From assembly GCA_024349765.1 (NCBI GenBank), contig AP026073.1:6324001-6388000 (forward strand): 64,000 nucleotides of DNA, in the 5' to 3' direction. Source of the DNA: Streptomyces nigrescens (lineage in GTDB: Bacteria; Actinomycetota; Actinomycetes; Streptomycetales; Streptomycetaceae). The position numbers and the translations under genes were made by a program. Below the pieces are notes generated by a model. That model was given only the letters and a program-made list of their open reading frames with translations. It was not told where the DNA came from and did not search any database. Below are positions 9,377 through 18,902 of the stretch, one piece after another (position 1 is the stretch's first letter; each line of letters begins with the position of its first letter).

Positions 9377-10294
9377 TCACCCGGCGAGCGGCAGCACACA
9401 GGCCCCTGCCGCGTCGAGGGTCAGCCGGTTCGCCGCCCACCCCTCTCCCGCCAGTGCCGCGACCTTCTCGGCCGCGGCGTCGTCGACCAGCGCGAGCACC
9501 GTCGGGCCCGCACCGGACACGACTGCGGGGACGCCGTCCGCGCGCAGTCGGTTCACCAGGGCCACGCTCTCCGGCATCGCCGGGGCACGGTACTCCTGGT
9601 GAAGTCGGTCCTCGGTCGCGGCGAGCAGCAGCTCGGGGCGCCTGGTCAGGGCCTCGACGAGCAGTGCGGCGCGGCCGGCGTTGGCTGCGGCGTCCACATG
9701 CGGGACGGTGCGCGGCAGCAGTCCGCGGGCGGTCTCGGTGAGCACCGGCTTCCCGGGCACGAAGACCACCGGAACGATGGAATCGACGGGATCCATCCGG
9801 ATCGCCCGTGCGGTGCCGGTGTCCATCCAGGCGAGCGTGAAGCCGCCGAGCAGACAGGCGGCGACGTTGTCGGGGTGGCCCTCGATCTCGGTGGCCAGCT
9901 CCAGCAGCGCGGTGTCGTCGAGCTTCTGCTCGCCGCCTATCGTCACCGCGCGGGCGGCGACGATGCCGGCGCAGATGGCGGCCGACGAGGAGCCCAGGCC
10001 GCGGCCGTGCGGGATGCGGTTGGCGCAGACGATTTCCAGGCCGCGCGGCTGTCCGCCGAGCAGCTCGAAGGCGGTACGCATCGACCGGACGAGCAGGTGG
10101 CTCTCGTCGCGCGGCAGGGTGTCGGCGCCCTCACCTGCGATGTCGATATGCAGCCCGGAGTCGGCGACGCGCACCACGACATCGTCGTACAGGCCCAGGG
10201 AAAGACCCAGGGCATCGAAGCCGGGACCGAGATTGGCGCTGGTAGCGGGGGTGCGCACCCGGACGGCGGCGGCGCGGAACGCGGGACCGGCCAT
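9377..10294 (-). CDS. thrB: Homoserine kinase
   Basis: A GHMP-family kinase that phosphorylates homoserine, the penultimate step of threonine synthesis. N-terminal VRVRTPATSANLGPGFDALG, the phosphate-binding GHMP loop GRGLGSSSAAICAG near residue 95, and a C-terminal VSGAGPTVLAL motif are all present. I choose ATG 10294 (305 aa, GGAGAG ten bases upstream) instead of a frame open to 10402. It lies 339 bases after thrC, with tandem hairpins between them, so it may be expressed separately from the lysA-hom-thrC part. Confidence 0.96.
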   Translation of the reverse strand: MAGPAFRAAAVRVRTPATSANLGPGFDALGLSLGLYDDVVVRVADSGLHIDIAGEGADTLPRDESHLLVRSMRTAFELLGGQPRGLEIVCANRIPHGRGLGSSSAAICAGIVAARAVTIGGEQKLDDTALLELATEIEGHPDNVAACLLGGFTLAWMDTGTARAIRMDPVDSIVPVVFVPGKPVLTETARGLLPRTVPHVDAAANAGRAALLVEALTRRPELLLAATEDRLHQEYRAPAMPESVALVNRLRADGVPAVVSGAGPTVLALVDDAAAEKVAALAGEGWAANRLTLDAAGACVLPLAG

Positions 10295-10567
10295 CGCTCG
10301 ATGACTCTCCTTGATTGATGCTGCGGTACTGACCCGGAGCGCCGCGGCACCGAGGTGCCCGGCCGGCTCGCGGGGTCTGTTCTGACCTGCCCTGAACACC
10401 ACTGCGTTATGCCGTGGGGAGGGGAGTTGGCTGCCAGCCTATCGAAGGAAGGTTCTGTCGCGACATAGGGCGCACAGGAGGCGCACGATGCGTGTCGCGC
10501 GCCTTCCCGTGCCCCGATGGCCGCACCCTCGGGCTTTGCAGTCTTTGCACAGTTTGCTGTGCGGGGC

Positions 10568-10595
10568 GGTGACCGGACGCCGGCGTCCGGTCACC
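10568..10595 (-). terminator. 28-bp perfect palindrome after thrC
   Basis: GGTGACCGGACGCC is followed directly by its exact reverse complement. It is the distal of two hairpins downstream of thrC. It could terminate transcription or, being a perfect palindrome, be an operator for thrB. Confidence 0.55.
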
Positions 10596-10600
10596 GGTCG

Positions 10601-10626
10601 CCGTACGGGCCGCCGGGCCCGTACGG
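10601..10626 (-). terminator. Hairpin directly after thrC
   Basis: CCGTACGGGC and its perfect complement flank a six-base loop. It starts seven bases after the thrC stop codon. It is the proximal of two tandem hairpins. Confidence 0.6.
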
Positions 10627-10633
10627 CCGCGTA

Positions 10634-11719
10634 CTAGGCGAGGCCGAGCCGCTCGGCCGCCGCGTCCGCGTCGATCGGGACCGTGACCGGCTGCGGCGCA
10701 CCGGCGACCGCCCAGTCCGGGTCCTTCAGGCCGTTGCCGGTGACCGTGCAGACGATGCGCTGGCCCGGGTCGACCTTGCCCTCCTCGGCGGCCTTGAGCA
10801 GACCGGCCACCGAAGCGGCCGAGGCGGGCTCCACGAACACGCCCTCCTGCGCGGCCAACAGGCGGTAGGCGGCCAGGATTTGACGGTCGGTCACCTCGTC
10901 GATGAAGCCGCCCGACTCGTCCCGCGCGCGCTCCGCCTGCGCCCACGAAGCGGGGTTGCCGATGCGGATCGCGGTGGCGATGGTGTGCGGGTCCTTGACG
11001 GGCTCGCCGCGCACGATCGGCGCGGAGCCGGAGGCCTGGAAGCCCCACATCCGCGGGGTGCGGGAGGCGATGCCGTCGGCCGCGTACTCCTGGTAGCCCT
11101 TCCAGTACGCGGTGATGTTGCCGGCGTTGCCGACCGGCAGCACGTGGATGTCCGGCGCGTCGTCGAGCATGTCGACGATTTCGAAGGCGGCGGTCTTCTG
11201 ACCCTCGATGCGCACCGGGTTGACGGAGTTCACAAGTGCGACCGGGTAGTTGTCGGACAGGCCGCGGGCCAGCGTCAGGCAGTCGTCGAAATTGCCGTCG
11301 ATCTGCAGGATCTTCGCGCCGTGCACCAGCGCCTGGCCCATCTTGCCGAGCGCGATCTTGCCCTGCGGGACGAGCACCGCGCAGACCATGCCGGCCCGCA
11401 CCGCGTACGCGGCGGCCGAGGCGGAGGTGTTGCCGGTCGAGGCGCAGATGACCGCCTTGGCACCCTCCTCCTTGGCGCGGGTGATGGCCATCGTCATGCC
11501 GCGGTCCTTGAAGGAACCGGTGGGGTTGGCACCCTCGACCTTGAGATGCACCTCACAGCCGGTGCGCTCGGAGAGCACCTGGGCCGGCACCAGCGGCGTG
11601 CCGCCCTCGCGGAGGGTGACGACCTCGGTCGTGTCGCTGACCGGCAGCCGGTCGCGGTATTCCTCGATGATGCCGCGCCACTGACGGCTGGTGGTGGTCA
11701 CGGTGGGATTGGCAGACAT
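10634..11719 (-). CDS. thrC: Threonine synthase
   Basis: A PLP enzyme that converts O-phosphohomoserine to threonine. The PLP lysine is K71 in [10 protein letters not shown]. The [14 protein letters not shown] phosphate-binding loop near residue 113 and the [14 protein letters not shown] stretch match the short (about 360 aa) bacterial class without the plant SAM-binding extension. It starts eight bases after the hom stop, with its AAAGGA ribosome site at the end of hom, so the two are translated from one message. Confidence 0.97.
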   Translation of the reverse strand: MSANPTVTTTSRQWRGIIEEYRDRLPVSDTTEVVTLREGGTPLVPAQVLSERTGCEVHLKVEGANPTGSFKDRGMTMAITRAKEEGAKAVICASTGNTSASAAAYAVRAGMVCAVLVPQGKIALGKMGQALVHGAKILQIDGNFDDCLTLARGLSDNYPVALVNSVNPVRIEGQKTAAFEIVDMLDDAPDIHVLPVGNAGNITAYWKGYQEYAADGIASRTPRMWGFQASGSAPIVRGEPVKDPHTIATAIRIGNPASWAQAERARDESGGFIDEVTDRQILAAYRLLAAQEGVFVEPASAASVAGLLKAAEEGKVDPGQRIVCTVTGNGLKDPDWAVAGAPQPVTVPIDADAAAERLGLA

Positions 11720-11727
11720 GGGTTCCT

Positions 11728-13020
11728 TTACTCCCCTTCGACCCGCATGATGCTGGCGACGCCGCGTACGGTGTCCAGCTCGCGCAGCGCCCCGACGGTC
11801 GACGACAGGGCCGCGTCGGCGGCCCGGTGGGTGACGACGACGAGGGAGGCCTCGCCGTCCTTGCCCTGCTGGCGGACCGTATCGATCGATACGCCGTGTT
11901 CGGCGAAGACCGTTGCCACCTGCGCGAGAACGCCGGGCTTGTCGGCCACGTCGAGACTGATGTGGTAGCGCGTGACGACCTCGCCCATCGGGCTGACCGG
12001 CAGCGCGGTGTACGCCGACTCCCCGGGGCCGGTGGCGCCGGCGAGCTTGTTGCGGCAGACCGCGACCAGGTCGCCGAGCACCGCGGAGGCGGTCGGCGCA
12101 CCGCCCGCGCCGGGCCCGTAGAACATCAGCTGGCCGGCCGCGTCGGCCTCCACGAAGACCGCGTTGTACGCCTCCCGGACGGAGGCCAGCGGATGCGTCA
12201 GCGGGATCATCGCCGGGTGCACCCGGGCGGTCACCGACGCCCCGTCCGCCGCCCGCTCGCAGATCGCCAGCAGCTTGACCGTGCAGCCCATCCGCTGGGC
12301 GGAGGCGATGTCGGCGGCGGTGACCTCGGTCAGGCCCTCGCGGTGCACGTCGTCGATGGTGACGCGGGTGTGGAAGGCGATCCCGGCGAGGATCGCGGCC
12401 TTGGCGGCGGCGTCGAAGCCCTCCACGTCGGCGGTCGGGTCGGCCTCCGCGTAACCGAGGGCGGTCGCCTCGTCCAGCGCCTCGCTGTACCCGGCGCCGG
12501 TCGACGCCATCCGGTCGAGGATGAAGTTGGTGGTGCCGTTGACGATGCCCATGACCCGGTTGATCTTGTCGCCGGCGAGCGACTCGCGCAGCGGCCGGAC
12601 CAGCGGGATCGCGCCGGCGACGGCGGCCTCGTAGTACAGGTCCGCGCCCTTGGACTCGGCCGCCGCGTGCAGCGCCGCGCCGTCCGCGGCCACCAGCGCC
12701 TTGTTGGCGGAGACCACGCTCGCGCCGTGCTCGAAGGCGGTGGTGATCAGGGTCCGGGCGGGCTCGATACCGCCGATGACCTCGATGACGACGTCGATGT
12801 CGCCCCGTTTGACGAGCGCGGTGGCGTCGGTGGTGATGAGCTCGGCCGGTACGCCCTCGCGCACCCGGTCCGGGCGGCGTACCGCGATCCCGGCCAGCTC
12901 GACGGGCGCGCCGATCCGGGCCGCGAGGTCGTCCGCGTGCGTCGTCATGATGCGCGTCACCTCTGAGCCGACAACACCACAGCCCAGCAGCGCCACCTTC
13001 AGCGGACGCGTACGCATCAT
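11728..13020 (-). CDS. hom: Homoserine dehydrogenase
   Basis: Reduces aspartate semialdehyde to homoserine, the branch point to Thr and Met. The N-terminal NAD(P) fold has [14 protein letters not shown]. The catalytic domain has VNGTTNFIL and the [13 protein letters not shown] segment. A C-terminal ACT domain (about residues 350-430, starting near [15 protein letters not shown]) gives threonine feedback control. I choose ATG 13020 (430 aa), matching the usual [13 protein letters not shown] start, with AGGGG upstream. It sits between lysA and thrC. Confidence 0.97.
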   Translation of the reverse strand: MMRTRPLKVALLGCGVVGSEVTRIMTTHADDLAARIGAPVELAGIAVRRPDRVREGVPAELITTDATALVKRGDIDVVIEVIGGIEPARTLITTAFEHGASVVSANKALVAADGAALHAAAESKGADLYYEAAVAGAIPLVRPLRESLAGDKINRVMGIVNGTTNFILDRMASTGAGYSEALDEATALGYAEADPTADVEGFDAAAKAAILAGIAFHTRVTIDDVHREGLTEVTAADIASAQRMGCTVKLLAICERAADGASVTARVHPAMIPLTHPLASVREAYNAVFVEADAAGQLMFYGPGAGGAPTASAVLGDLVAVCRNKLAGATGPGESAYTALPVSPMGEVVTRYHISLDVADKPGVLAQVATVFAEHGVSIDTVRQQGKDGEASLVVVTHRAADAALSSTVGALRELDTVRGVASIMRVEGE

Positions 13021-13179
13021 TCGACCCCTGCTTCTCATCGATCAGCGATTTCCGTCTTGCTCATACGGTTCATGCACAAGACCCATGCACCAGTCTCACG
13101 CACCGGACGTCGGTTTCCGTCCGTCGTCCGGATACCGAGACATTTATTTCATCCGGGGCCGGGCCCCGGCGATCCGGCC

Positions 13180-14571
13180 CTACCCGACATCCAAGCGCAG
13201 GAGATCTTCCTCCGTCTCCCGCCGGACGATCACCCGGGCCGCACCGTCCTTCACGGCCACGACCGGCGGCCGCAGCGCGTGGTTGTAGTTGCTCGCCATG
13301 GACCGGCAGTACGCGCCGGTCGCCGGCACCGCGAGCAGGTCCCCCGGCGCGACGTCGGCCGGCAGGAAGGCGTCGCGGACGACGATGTCCCCGCTCTCGC
13401 AGTGCTTGCCGACCACCCGCGACAGCATCGGCTCGGCGTCCGAGGTCCGGGAGACCAGGGCCACGCTGTACTCGGCGTCGTACAGGGCGGTGCGGATGTT
13501 GTCCGACATCCCGCCGTCCACGGACACGTACGTCCGCAGCCCCTCCAGCTCCTTGACCGTGCCGACCTCGTAGAGCGTGAAGGCCGTCGGCCCCACGATC
13601 GCCCGGCCCGGCTCGACCGACAGCCGCGGCACGGCAAGCCCCGCGGCCTCGCACTCCTTCGTCACGATCTCGTTCAGCGCCTTGGCGATCTCGTGTGGCT
13701 CGCGCGGATCGTCCTCGGAGGTGTACGCGATCCCGAGCCCGCCGCCGAGGTCGATCTCCGGCAGCTCGATCCCGTGCTCGTCGCGCACCTCGGTCAGCAG
13801 TTGCACGACCCGCCGCGCGGACACCTCGAAGCCCGCCATGTCGAAGATCTGCGACCCGATGTGGCTGTGGATCCCGATCAGTTCGAGCCCGTCCAGCTTC
13901 AGCGCCCGCCGCACGGCCTCCGCGGCCTGCCCGCCGGCCAGCGCGATGCCGAACTTCTGGTCCTCGTGCGCGGTCGCGATGAACTCGTGTGTATGCGCCT
14001 CGACACCGACCGTCACCCGGATCTGCACCCGCTGCCGCTTGCCGAGCTTCTCGGCGATGTGCGCGACCCGCACGATCTCCTGGAACGAGTCGAGCACGAT
14101 CCGTCCCACCCCGGCCTCCACGGCCCGGGTGATCTCCTCGGTGCTCTTGTTGTTCCCGTGCAGCGCGATCCGCTCGGCCGGCATGCCCGCCGAGAGGGCG
14201 GTGGCGAGCTCACCCCCCGAACACACGTCGAGGTTGAGGCCCTCCTCGTGCAGCCACCGCACGACGGCCCGGGAAAGGAACGCCTTCCCCGCGTAGAACA
14301 CGTCGGCGTCCGGCCCGAAGGCGTCGCGCCAGGCCCGGCTGCGCGCCCGGAAGTCCTCCTCGTCCAGGAAGTACGCCGGCGTACCGAATTCCTCGGCCAG
14401 CGCACGGACGTCCAGCCCGCCGACGGTCACCGCGCCGTCGGCATTGCGCCGGACGGTACGCGACCAGACGTGCGGGTCAAGGGTGTTGAGGTCGGCGGGC
14501 GGCCCGGCGTAGTGCCCCTCGGGAAGGACGTCGGCGTGCCGGGGCCCGGCGGGATGCGCGGAACGGCTCAT
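13180..14571 (-). CDS. lysA: Diaminopimelate decarboxylase
   Basis: Converts meso-diaminopimelate to lysine. A fold-type III PLP enzyme: the PLP lysine is in [12 protein letters not shown] near residue 96, the glycine-rich SHIGSQIFD and GGGLGIAY phosphate-binding segments follow, and the C-terminal catalytic Cys/Tyr region is at [10 protein letters not shown] and [11 protein letters not shown]. 463 aa is normal. GAGGGG precedes the ATG at 14571. It is 31 bases after nrtL and 159 before hom, all co-directional. Confidence 0.97.
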   Translation of the reverse strand: MSRSAHPAGPRHADVLPEGHYAGPPADLNTLDPHVWSRTVRRNADGAVTVGGLDVRALAEEFGTPAYFLDEEDFRARSRAWRDAFGPDADVFYAGKAFLSRAVVRWLHEEGLNLDVCSGGELATALSAGMPAERIALHGNNKSTEEITRAVEAGVGRIVLDSFQEIVRVAHIAEKLGKRQRVQIRVTVGVEAHTHEFIATAHEDQKFGIALAGGQAAEAVRRALKLDGLELIGIHSHIGSQIFDMAGFEVSARRVVQLLTEVRDEHGIELPEIDLGGGLGIAYTSEDDPREPHEIAKALNEIVTKECEAAGLAVPRLSVEPGRAIVGPTAFTLYEVGTVKELEGLRTYVSVDGGMSDNIRTALYDAEYSVALVSRTSDAEPMLSRVVGKHCESGDIVVRDAFLPADVAPGDLLAVPATGAYCRSMASNYNHALRPPVVAVKDGAARVIVRRETEEDLLRLDVG

Positions 14572-14602
14572 AACAGGTAGTTCCCCTCAAGAATTCACAA
14601 GC

Positions 14603-15643
14603 TCAGAGGTGTTCGGGTGCGGAGATGCCGAGCAGTCGCAGGCCGTTGGCGAGCACCGTCCCGGCGGCCTCGGCAAGGGCCAGCCGGGCACGGTGCACGG
14701 CCAAGGGTTTCTGCTCTCCGACGGGCAGCGGCGGACACACGTCGTGCCACCGGAAGAACGCCTCCGCCGTCGCCTCCAGATGCCGCACCACCCGATCCGG
14801 CGCCCGCAGCCGCGCGGCGACCTCGATGGCGGAGGGGTAGGTGGCGAGGAGGCTGTGCAGATCCCTGAGCAGGTCACGAACGGCGGCGGGCTGGGTCTCG
14901 GGGCCGGCGCCCGGCTCGTTCCCGAGGACCTGCCCGGGCCGGGACGCGAACCCCAGGTCATCGGCATTCCGGACCAGCGCCCGCACCCGCGCGTACGCGT
15001 ACTGCACCAGGAACCGCGGATTCCCCTCCCGCTGCACCGGCCGCTCGGGCACCCGCACCGGATCATGGGCGGCGGGCCGCAACAGCGCCCACCGCGCTTC
15101 GTCGCTACCCAGCCGGGCAACGAGCCCGTCCAGCTCGTCGGAGCCGTCCCGACCGGGGGCCTGGCCGCCGGCGCTCCCCACCGTCGCGTCGATCCGCGCC
15201 AGCGCCTCGGCGACGACGGTCTCCCGGGCACCGCGGGGGCGGGCGTCCGGCCGAACGCCCACGGAATGATCCACGGCGCCCGAGGGAGACATGGCCGGCG
15301 GACGCGCGCCGAACGAGGCACCCTGCCGCAGGATCTGGCGCACGAGGTCGACCAGTGCCCCGTCCCCCAACGTGAAGTTCAGAAATCCCGGCCCGGCGAT
15401 CTCGACCCGGTCGATCCCCGGGCTCCCCGCCAGCCGCTTCCGCAGGATCTCGGCGACCTCCCGGGCCGGCCGTCCCGCGGGCCCCGCGAGCTGCAGCGCA
15501 ACACTCGACGCGTAGTCCCCGGACCCGGGCCGCTTCGGCGGCCGCACCACGATCCGCGCCGGCACCGGCACGGAGAGCTCCTGATCCTCAACGGCACCAC
15601 GCACGGAGCGCAGGACGGTACGGGAGAGCTCAGCCGGGGTCAC
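14603..15643 (-). CDS. nrtL: ArgS-related anticodon-binding protein (NrtL-like), no synthetase core
   Basis: Residues 1-110 match the N-terminal tRNA D-loop-binding domain of arginyl-tRNA synthetase (AEILRKRLAGSPGIDRVEIAGPGFLNFTL). The C-terminal half matches its DALR anticodon-binding domain (QYAYARVRAL, then a helical HDVCPPLPVGEQKPLAVHRARLALAE-type end). The Rossmann catalytic core with HIGH and KMSKS is absent, so it cannot charge tRNA alone. It probably binds tRNA-Arg, and a tRNA-Arg(CCG) gene lies about 0.95 kb away. I start at GTG 15643 (346 aa). It heads the lysA-hom-thrC run, which suggests a regulatory or channelling role. Confidence 0.85.
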   Translation of the reverse strand: MTPAELSRTVLRSVRGAVEDQELSVPVPARIVVRPPKRPGSGDYASSVALQLAGPAGRPAREVAEILRKRLAGSPGIDRVEIAGPGFLNFTLGDGALVDLVRQILRQGASFGARPPAMSPSGAVDHSVGVRPDARPRGARETVVAEALARIDATVGSAGGQAPGRDGSDELDGLVARLGSDEARWALLRPAAHDPVRVPERPVQREGNPRFLVQYAYARVRALVRNADDLGFASRPGQVLGNEPGAGPETQPAAVRDLLRDLHSLLATYPSAIEVAARLRAPDRVVRHLEATAEAFFRWHDVCPPLPVGEQKPLAVHRARLALAEAAGTVLANGLRLLGISAPEHL

Positions 15644-15768
15644 GGGACAAGCGTATGGGAGAACGGGGTCATCGACGCGACCGGTTTCGCTGTGTGGACA
15701 CCAAGCGCTCACGCCCTGCGGGCCCGGACACCGGTCACTCCAGGGCACGAGGCTGCGGCGCGGCTCAA

Positions 15769-16350
15769 CTACCCCGCCCCATGCTCCCCACCCGTACCGA
15801 CATGCCCACGGGACGACGACGGCGCGCTCTCCCCCGCACCAACATGCCCACCAGCCGGCGCACCCTCCCCCTCGGGCCCGGCTCCGGCTCCGTGCTCCGA
15901 GTCTCCGTCCCCACCCTCGGGCCCGATCACAAGACGCCCCCCGGGAGTCCCCTCCGCCCCACGCTCCCGCTGCCGCCCCTCACGCACCAGCTTCCCCACC
16001 GTCCGCACCAGCTCCGTCGGCTCGAACGGCTTCGCGAGGAACGCGTCCACCCCCACCCATTCGCCGTTGTCCACCTCGCCCTCCGTACAGGCGCTGACGA
16101 TGGCGATCGGGATGTCCCAGGTCCGCGGATCGGACCGCAGGCGTGCCGCGGTGTGCAGACCGTTGAGCCGCGGCATCACGACATCAAGGGTCACGACATC
16201 CGGTCTCACGTGGTGCACGACGTCCAGACATTCGGCACCATCAGCCGCGGTCACGACCTCGAAGCCCTCCAGCTCAAGGTTGACCCTGATCAACTGCCGG
16301 ATCACCTTGTTGTCGTCCACAACAAGGATCCGACCGGACAAGCCAGGCAC
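15769..16350 (-). CDS. Receiver-only response regulator with disordered tail
   Basis: A single CheY-like receiver domain (residues 5-125): acidic pair VDDN near 12, phospho-acceptor Asp in VTLDVVMP near 56, and conserved Lys in LAKPF near 109. There is no DNA-binding or enzymatic output. The last 60 or so residues are Gly/Glu/Ala rich with repeated GHVG(A/T)G units and look disordered. No kinase gene is adjacent. The start is uncertain: GTG at 16350 or a TTG three codons later (LSGRILVVDD). It may act as a phosphate sink or by protein contact. Confidence 0.9.
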   Translation of the reverse strand: MPGLSGRILVVDDNKVIRQLIRVNLELEGFEVVTAADGAECLDVVHHVRPDVVTLDVVMPRLNGLHTAARLRSDPRTWDIPIAIVSACTEGEVDNGEWVGVDAFLAKPFEPTELVRTVGKLVREGRQRERGAEGTPGGRLVIGPEGGDGDSEHGAGAGPEGEGAPAGGHVGAGESAPSSSRGHVGTGGEHGAG

Positions 16351-16585
16351 ACCATGAGACTAGGGGCCCACCTGCGGCGCCGTCCCGGTTTTGCCCACTT
16401 CCGCCCCCGTGTGAGGGACCTTTCCGCGACCACCACCGCCGCACCATCGCAATGCGCTAAGGCCCCTCCCCACGGCCGGAGCCAGGGACGCAAGACCCGC
16501 CCTCCACGCCCTCCCCAAACCTGTTCATGAACACCCCATCGGAGCTGGTAGGGTTCTACCCGTCGCCGCAAAACACAGCGGCAAC

Positions 16586-16657
16586 GCCCCCGTAGCTCAG
16601 GGGATAGAGCAACGGCCTCCGGAGCCGTGTGCGCAGGTTCGAATCCTGCCGGGGGCA
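16586..16657 (+). tRNA. tRNA-Arg (anticodon CCG)
   Basis: A complete cloverleaf. The acceptor stem GCCCCCG pairs with CGGGGGC and the discriminator is A. The D arm has GCTC/GAGC. The anticodon stem ACGGC/GCCGT encloses CTCCGGA with anticodon CCG at 16619-16621. The T arm GCAGG TTCGAAT CCTGC is perfect. CCA is not encoded. It reads CGG, a frequent arginine codon in this GC-rich genome. An intrinsic terminator follows at 16716. Confidence 0.98.
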
Positions 16658-16715
16658 CTCTGCGGAAAGCAGCTTGATCGAGCTGCTGATCTGCTTGAGT
16701 GCGATGCATGAAGAG

Positions 16716-16746
16716 CCGGACCTGGTTTTCACGGGTCCGGTTTTTT
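16716..16746 (+). terminator. Intrinsic terminator after tRNA-Arg
   Basis: CCGGACC and GGTCCGG flank an 11-base loop and are followed by TTTTTT. Confidence 0.88.
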
Positions 16747-16819
16747 GCTGTTCTACCGCCGAGCGTGGGGCAGTGATCGACGCGGGTCGGTGATCAGCCG
16801 GTCGGAGATCAGCCGAGTG

Positions 16820-16899
16820 CGGCTCCGGGACGGACCTGACACCGGAGCCGCTTCTCCTGTGAGCGCCGGACCCGCCCGGCGTACGAGAGGCCGGGCGGG
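16820..16899. terminator. Tandem perfect hairpins
   Basis: CGGCTCCGG/CCGGAGCCG (16820-16850) and CCCGCCCGGC/GCCGGGCGGG (16871-16899). Neither has a T-run. They lie downstream of the minus-strand P450 gene and may terminate it. Confidence 0.5.
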
Positions 16900-17134
16900 C
16901 GGTGCGCCTCAGCTGGTGATCCACACCCCGCGCACCTGATTCCGGGCCTCGTCGGGTGCGGTCAGGTGGTCCGCCGGGCGGCATCACCTCGGGCCGGGCC
17001 ATGTGTCTCTCGCGAGCTTCCCGTCGACAGGCCGCCGGTGCGGTGTGCAGCGCCTCCACCGGTAGGGCGGTCGTAAGGCACTGGCGGGCACCTGTCTTGT
17101 CGTCAAGTGCCCGATGGCCGTGGGGTTTTGAGGG

Positions 17135-18421
17135 TCAGCCGTTGAGGTACACCGGCAGGGATTCGACGCCGTAGACGATGGAGAGTTTGCGGAAGTCGAG
17201 GGTTTCGGGGGTGGTGGCGAGGCGCATGTGGGGGAAGCGGCGGGCCAGGGCCGGGTAGGCGGTGCGGAGTTCCATGCGGGCGAGTTCGGCGCCTACGCAG
17301 CGGTGGATTCCGTAGCCGAAGGCCAGGTGGGAGGGGACGTTGCGGGACGGGTCGAAGATTTCCATGTCCGGGCCCAGATTGCCGTCGCGGTCGGCGCCGC
17401 TGAGGGAGCAGAGGACGACGTCGCCGGCGGCGATCTGGACGCCGCCGATTTCCAGGTCCTCGCGGGCGAAGCGCGGGAAGGCGACCTGGACGACGGTGAG
17501 ATAGCGCAGGAGTTCCTCGACGTAGCGGTCGACCGCGTCGTCGCCGTCGTTGAGGGCGGCGAAGTGCTTCGGGTCCTGGAGGAGGACCAGGGCGCCGAGC
17601 GCCAGCATGCTGGCGGTGGTTTCGAAGCCGCCGGTGAGGACGCCGTCGGCCAGGCCCGCGAGTTCTTCGTCGCTGACCGTGTCGCCGTGTTCCTTGACGA
17701 TCATGCCGAGGAGACCGTCACCCGGGTTTTCCCGCTGCTTCTTGACGATGTCCCGGAAGTAGGAAAGGGATTCGGATATGGCACCGAAGGACGCGTTCGC
17801 TCCACTGAAAAGGTCGAAGCGGGCGGCGCTGAGGCGCTCGAAATCCTCGCGGTCCTCGTAAGGAACGCCGAGGAGTTCGCAGATGACGAGGGAAGGAATG
17901 GGCAGGGCGAAGGCGTGGACGATGTCGACCGGGTCGCCGTTTTTGCCCGCGGCTTCCATCGCGTCGAGGCGTTCTTCGACGATTTCGTGGATGCGCGGGG
18001 TGAGCCGGCCGAGGCGGCGCATGGTGAATTCGGGCGTGAGGAGGCGGCGGAGGCGGGTGTGGACCGGCGGGTCCGCGAATCCCAGGCCGCCCGGGTTCTG
18101 TTCGGCGCCGGCCCCCGCCTTGCCGACGAGATTGGTGAAGTCCGAGCTGAAGGCGTTGGCCTTTCCGAGCACGGCCTTGACCTCGTCGTAACCCGTCACC
18201 AGCCATACGTTGGCGGCTATCGGCACCGGGAGCTTGCTGATGGGCTCGCGTTCGCGGACGGCCGCCAAATCACCTACGGGGTCGAGCCCTTCGCGGCGCA
18301 GCGGCATCAGGACGGACTCGGGCAAGAAAGACATTCGAGACAGATCGAATCCCTTCTTGCGCGTTCTCGACAGATACATACGGCCGGCCCAGGCGATGAT
18401 CCGGGAACGGAGAGTCGTCAT
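17135..18421 (-). CDS. Cytochrome P450
   Basis: A class I bacterial P450 monooxygenase. The heme-ligand motif FGYGIHRCVGAELA carries Cys375. The I-helix segment GGFETTAS (264-271) supplies the acid-alcohol pair E267/T268. The K-helix ExxR is E303-R306. 428 aa is standard. The N-terminus is soluble though somewhat hydrophobic in its first 20 residues. No ferredoxin or reductase gene is adjacent, so electrons must come from elsewhere. The substrate cannot be predicted. ATG 18421 has AAAGGCAG upstream. Confidence 0.95.
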   Translation of the reverse strand: MTTLRSRIIAWAGRMYLSRTRKKGFDLSRMSFLPESVLMPLRREGLDPVGDLAAVREREPISKLPVPIAANVWLVTGYDEVKAVLGKANAFSSDFTNLVGKAGAGAEQNPGGLGFADPPVHTRLRRLLTPEFTMRRLGRLTPRIHEIVEERLDAMEAAGKNGDPVDIVHAFALPIPSLVICELLGVPYEDREDFERLSAARFDLFSGANASFGAISESLSYFRDIVKKQRENPGDGLLGMIVKEHGDTVSDEELAGLADGVLTGGFETTASMLALGALVLLQDPKHFAALNDGDDAVDRYVEELLRYLTVVQVAFPRFAREDLEIGGVQIAAGDVVLCSLSGADRDGNLGPDMEIFDPSRNVPSHLAFGYGIHRCVGAELARMELRTAYPALARRFPHMRLATTPETLDFRKLSIVYGVESLPVYLNG

Positions 18422-18902
18422 GACGCTAATACTGCCTTTCGTCGAGGGGGACGGTCACCCGCGCGCCCGGCCGCACGGGGCGGCCGGAGCAGCGCGGACC
18501 CTCCACTCGGCGTGCTCGGAGGTGACGTACGCCATAGCCCCTCGCTCACGGCGGTCATGGCGCGGGTCCATGCCGTCGACCGGTGTCTTCGGTCGTCCGC
18601 TTCAGCGTGACGAGCTCGGCCTTCTGCTTTTCGGTCTGTTCGTTCGAGAGGAGTTTACAAACTGTCATTGGGTGCGTTCGCGGAACAACCCGGGAAGCCC
18701 CTGGGAGAACCCTGAGGACTCCGTGATTCTTCCCTTAGGGGTGGGTGGGGGTGGTGGGGGTGAGTGCGGGGTGGGGGTGGGTGGGCCGGGGTGATGCGAG
18801 GTGGCGCGGGGCGGTGCGGGGTGCGCCCTTCGGGGGCTCGGCCGGCCGGTGGCCGCCGGGCGTTCAGGCAGCGTCCCCGTCCTCGTCCCCGTCCTCATCC
18901 CC
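18422..18902. other. Intergenic region between SnoaL-like gene end and P450 start
   Basis: 481 bases without a gene. The half nearer the P450 (18580-18735) is relatively AT-rich and should carry the P450 promoter. The other half contains a long G-rich tract on the plus strand. Confidence 0.55.
18738..18800 (+). repeat. G-rich tract with quadruplex potential
   Basis: At least six runs of three to five G separated by one to seven bases, for example GGGGTGGGTGGGGG. It follows the 3' end of the SnoaL-like gene on the opposite strand. Repetitive GGTG units make it a candidate G-quadruplex. Confidence 0.5.

Larger units (their letters stand above)
10295..10633. other. thrC-thrB intergenic region
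   Basis: 339 bases. Two strong hairpins follow thrC (10601-10626 and 10568-10595). The remainder, up to the thrB start, is presumed thrB promoter and leader. I see no gene. Confidence 0.6.
16658..17134. other. Intergenic region between tRNA-Arg and the P450 gene
   Basis: 477 bases without a gene. It contains a T-tailed terminator for the tRNA and two perfect GC-rich hairpins probably ending the P450 transcript from the other side. Confidence 0.65.

Noticed and set aside
9377-10402. Longer thrB starting at 10402
   Set aside because: The extra N-terminal residues have no counterpart in homoserine kinases; ATG 10294 has GGAGAG at proper distance.
16556-17059. 167-codon frame covering the tRNA-Arg region
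   Set aside because: It overlaps the whole tRNA and two terminator hairpins on the opposite strand and has no family features.
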